This document shows positions 63,501 to 64,000 of a stretch of 64,000 nucleotides of DNA, piece by piece. Within the stretch, counting starts at the first letter, position 1, and the number at the start of each line of letters is the position of its first letter. Source of the stretch: Solirubrobacter phytolaccae (lineage in GTDB: Bacteria; Actinomycetota; Thermoleophilia; Solirubrobacterales; Solirubrobacteraceae). The notes beneath the pieces were generated by a model, which worked only from the letters and a program-made list of their open reading frames with translations, searched no databases and was not told the DNA's origin. The stretch spans positions 142,244 to 206,243 of the forward strand of contig NZ_JAPDDP010000002.1 of assembly GCF_027587195.1 (NCBI RefSeq), given 5' to 3'. A program made the translations under genes and the position numbers.

Positions 63501-63985
63501 TTCCCTCTCGCGCCCGCGACCGCCGAAGACACGCTGCCCTGCGCACGGGAGAACGCACCCTTGACGACGCCCTGCTGCGCCGTCCCCGCCGCCGACACGT
63601 CCCGCTGGTGCTTGCCGACGGCGCCCGTGATCGCGGACGCCGTGCGCGCTGCCGCCTGCTTGAGCCGCGCGCCCTCGGTGTCCGCGGCGTCGGAGACGGC
63701 CTCGGCGACCATCTTCCGGCCCTCGCGAACGCTCCGCCGCCGCTCGCGCACCTGATCGAGCAGCGCCGTGACCTCGGGCGAGTCGTCGGCCTGCGCGGCA
63801 AGATCCGAGTCGTCCTCGGGCGGCTCGAACTTGCCGCCCTGCTGGAAGCGACTCCGCCCACGACCCGCCGCGCCACGACCGCCGCCGCCACGACCGGTCG
63901 CCGCCGCCGCGCCACCGGCCGCCGCCGCCGCCGCGGGCCGATTGGTGGCGCTCACGCGGGCCGGTGACGAGCGCGCGTTCGCCAC
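60533..63985 (-). CDS. Large polymorphic-toxin-like protein with a GIY-YIG-like C-terminal nuclease domain
   Basis: 1150 residues from GTG 63985; a TAG lies 12 nt upstream in frame, so the start is within this window. Residues ~10-50 are Gly/Ala-rich. ~70-560 are an Ala/Gly/Ser/Lys repeat region (many K-V-K-x-G/A units). ~595-640 and ~655-685 are hydrophobic segments fit for membrane insertion or translocation. ~755-830 is a Lys/Pro tail. ~860-940 is helical. ~970-1095 is GIY-YIG-like: QVLYVMRD, ILKVGKTT, Arg1001 in GRFGKY, Glu1032 or Glu1035. ~1112-1148 is a Fis-like HTH (NVARAAQGAGVREETFRDWM). Likely a DNA-damaging effector delivered by an injection or secretion system; delivery genes are not in view. 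Confidence 0.7.
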   Translation of the reverse strand: MANARSSPARVSATNRPAAAAAAGGAAAATGRGGGGRGAAGRGRSRFQQGGKFEPPEDDSDLAAQADDSPEVTALLDQVRERRRSVREGRKMVAEAVSDAADTEGARLKQAAARTASAITGAVGKHQRDVSAAGTAQQGVVKGAFSRAQGSVSSAVAGARGKVTSAGAAASGQVKSWQGTAKGKAQSSVTEAAGDATQAGTQFAGQGRAAGEATTGKVTGSINSTAGAIQGQAGGGGGANEAAAKGNAEVASRVSSETSGKVRSQGAGVISGVRGEGTKMATAFQAKGKEAAQSIKSTLPAAVSAISGLASSATGAVKKGVSGGNAALGQVQSGAKGSLSSQQGGAQRGIASTVSSAKAGLAQAGKAAQTAVKQQHSAATKALKTNAARLKRQLKRAQITREDAPEAIADIRKDLKGLSSKGIVAGGKVAKKATHAAGNAAKGAKSGMAGQAGSAASGASSTAAGAAGTASSTAAGVSGQVKSTAQSATQTGNKTISQFSSKVKASAGKVKGKFSSGLSGAKGKLDATAGKVQSGTQQIPGQSSGKISQGQAKVNAEASKEPPKDDSLWGKVKSAAKAAWNALKAAFEFVTKLLSDPGFWVSLVVAVALTALVIGTGGLAAGIVAAIVIGAISSGAGQVVTNLASGKKWNEGLVQAVAFGAIGGAVFGPLGGKIAGAIGSKVMSTTAGKATAAAASRVSSRVASSAAGRAVSATARGVSRGVSAAKSGARRAASAGAKKVTAAGRSVRNAVRTGGRRTPKPAARARAPKPGTAAKPKPKGRTTSKGKTRAKAKPKPKAGGKSKPAAKPKPKQRPKDQADGAKPDAKPRQPTVDEGPEIPVGKTRQKLKTEVKEDGADVLACSDICRPLESKLNAAIAGSKGDIRERLMALRKRAIELEKRIGKNNGKDMPEGPHRLAELRRIGDDLRAIGNKDPKVGELLDTPPDWGKLGVTVGEPKFIRPGQVDTLALNGDDQVLYVMRDKANGQILKVGKTTGDTIEGRFGKYDLAEGKNGMQFEMEIRVVTVPDGKKVESVEKALRQQLDWGESGRLPFDNTKGHANVPRLGREGPGIPYTRLNSKLQQKGYRWEGRDLVDADGVPVMFPAMRPPDQAELVGILVASEGNVARAAQGAGVREETFRDWMANLGVTAD

Positions 63986-64000
63986 GATCGTGGATCGCTA

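Overview
The window comes from a very GC-rich bacterial chromosome with dense, often overlapping genes (many ATGA and GTGA junctions) and several TANNNT boxes only 6-8 nt before a start codon, which suggests leaderless mRNAs. NucS mismatch endonuclease, a Kgd-type 2-oxoglutarate dehydrogenase fusion, a baeRF-type protein, an HxlR regulator and many secreted proteins with MopE-like metal-binding repeats point to an actinobacterium. A member of Thermoleophilia/Solirubrobacterales is my best guess, but that is inference from gene content and not from a marker gene.

Layout. 1-5.3 kb: end of an ABC1/UbiB kinase-like gene, a divergent SDR/HxlR pair, and a copper amine oxidase coupled to an APC permease. 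5.3-19.5 kb: secreted carbohydrate-binding-like proteins, a NUDIX hydrolase with a DUF3817 membrane protein, a 1434-residue lipoyl-E2-E1 2-oxoglutarate dehydrogenase, an alkyltransferase-like protein, YjbQ, NucS, a DHA2 exporter and a J-domain/TPR protein. 19.5-25.5 kb: HD-GYP membrane protein, ABC-2 exporter, class-I amidotransferase-like hydrolase and EttA. 25.5-33 kb: secreted proteins, including two tandem paralogues that share MopE repeats and a four-cysteine C-terminal module, then a MauE-thioredoxin fusion coupled to a Tat-exported cysteine-rich protein resembling a methylamine dehydrogenase light chain.

33.0-42.5 kb is an integrated mobile element bounded by a 16-bp direct repeat, ACGACACCAAGGTCAA. 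It sits in the last codons of the cysteine-rich gene and is led by a large serine recombinase. It carries an HK97-type capsid gene, a tail-collar gene, small phage-type genes, a wHTH replication-like gene and a co-oriented pair encoding a wHTH protein and a HEPN-like protein. I see no terminase large subunit, portal or lysis module, so it looks like a phage satellite or a decayed prophage carrying a possible defence cassette.

42.5-64 kb: discoidin-domain protein coupled to PhoD, a CcdA-like/beta-propeller fusion, an intergenic region with two strong palindromes, HAD hydrolase, M42 peptidase, aconitase, SHOCT protein, a metallophosphoesterase and a nucleotidyltransferase diverging from a perfect 9-bp inverted repeat, a baeRF protein, an NAD-salvage cluster (pncA, pcm and convergent pncB), and a candidate polymorphic toxin (GIY-YIG-like C-terminus) followed 13 nt later by a DUF4240 protein that may be its immunity partner.

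No rRNA, tRNA or CRISPR array was recognised. The strongest candidates for new biology are the toxin/DUF4240 pair, the MauE-Trx/cysteine-rich Tat protein pair and the HEPN cassette in the satellite.
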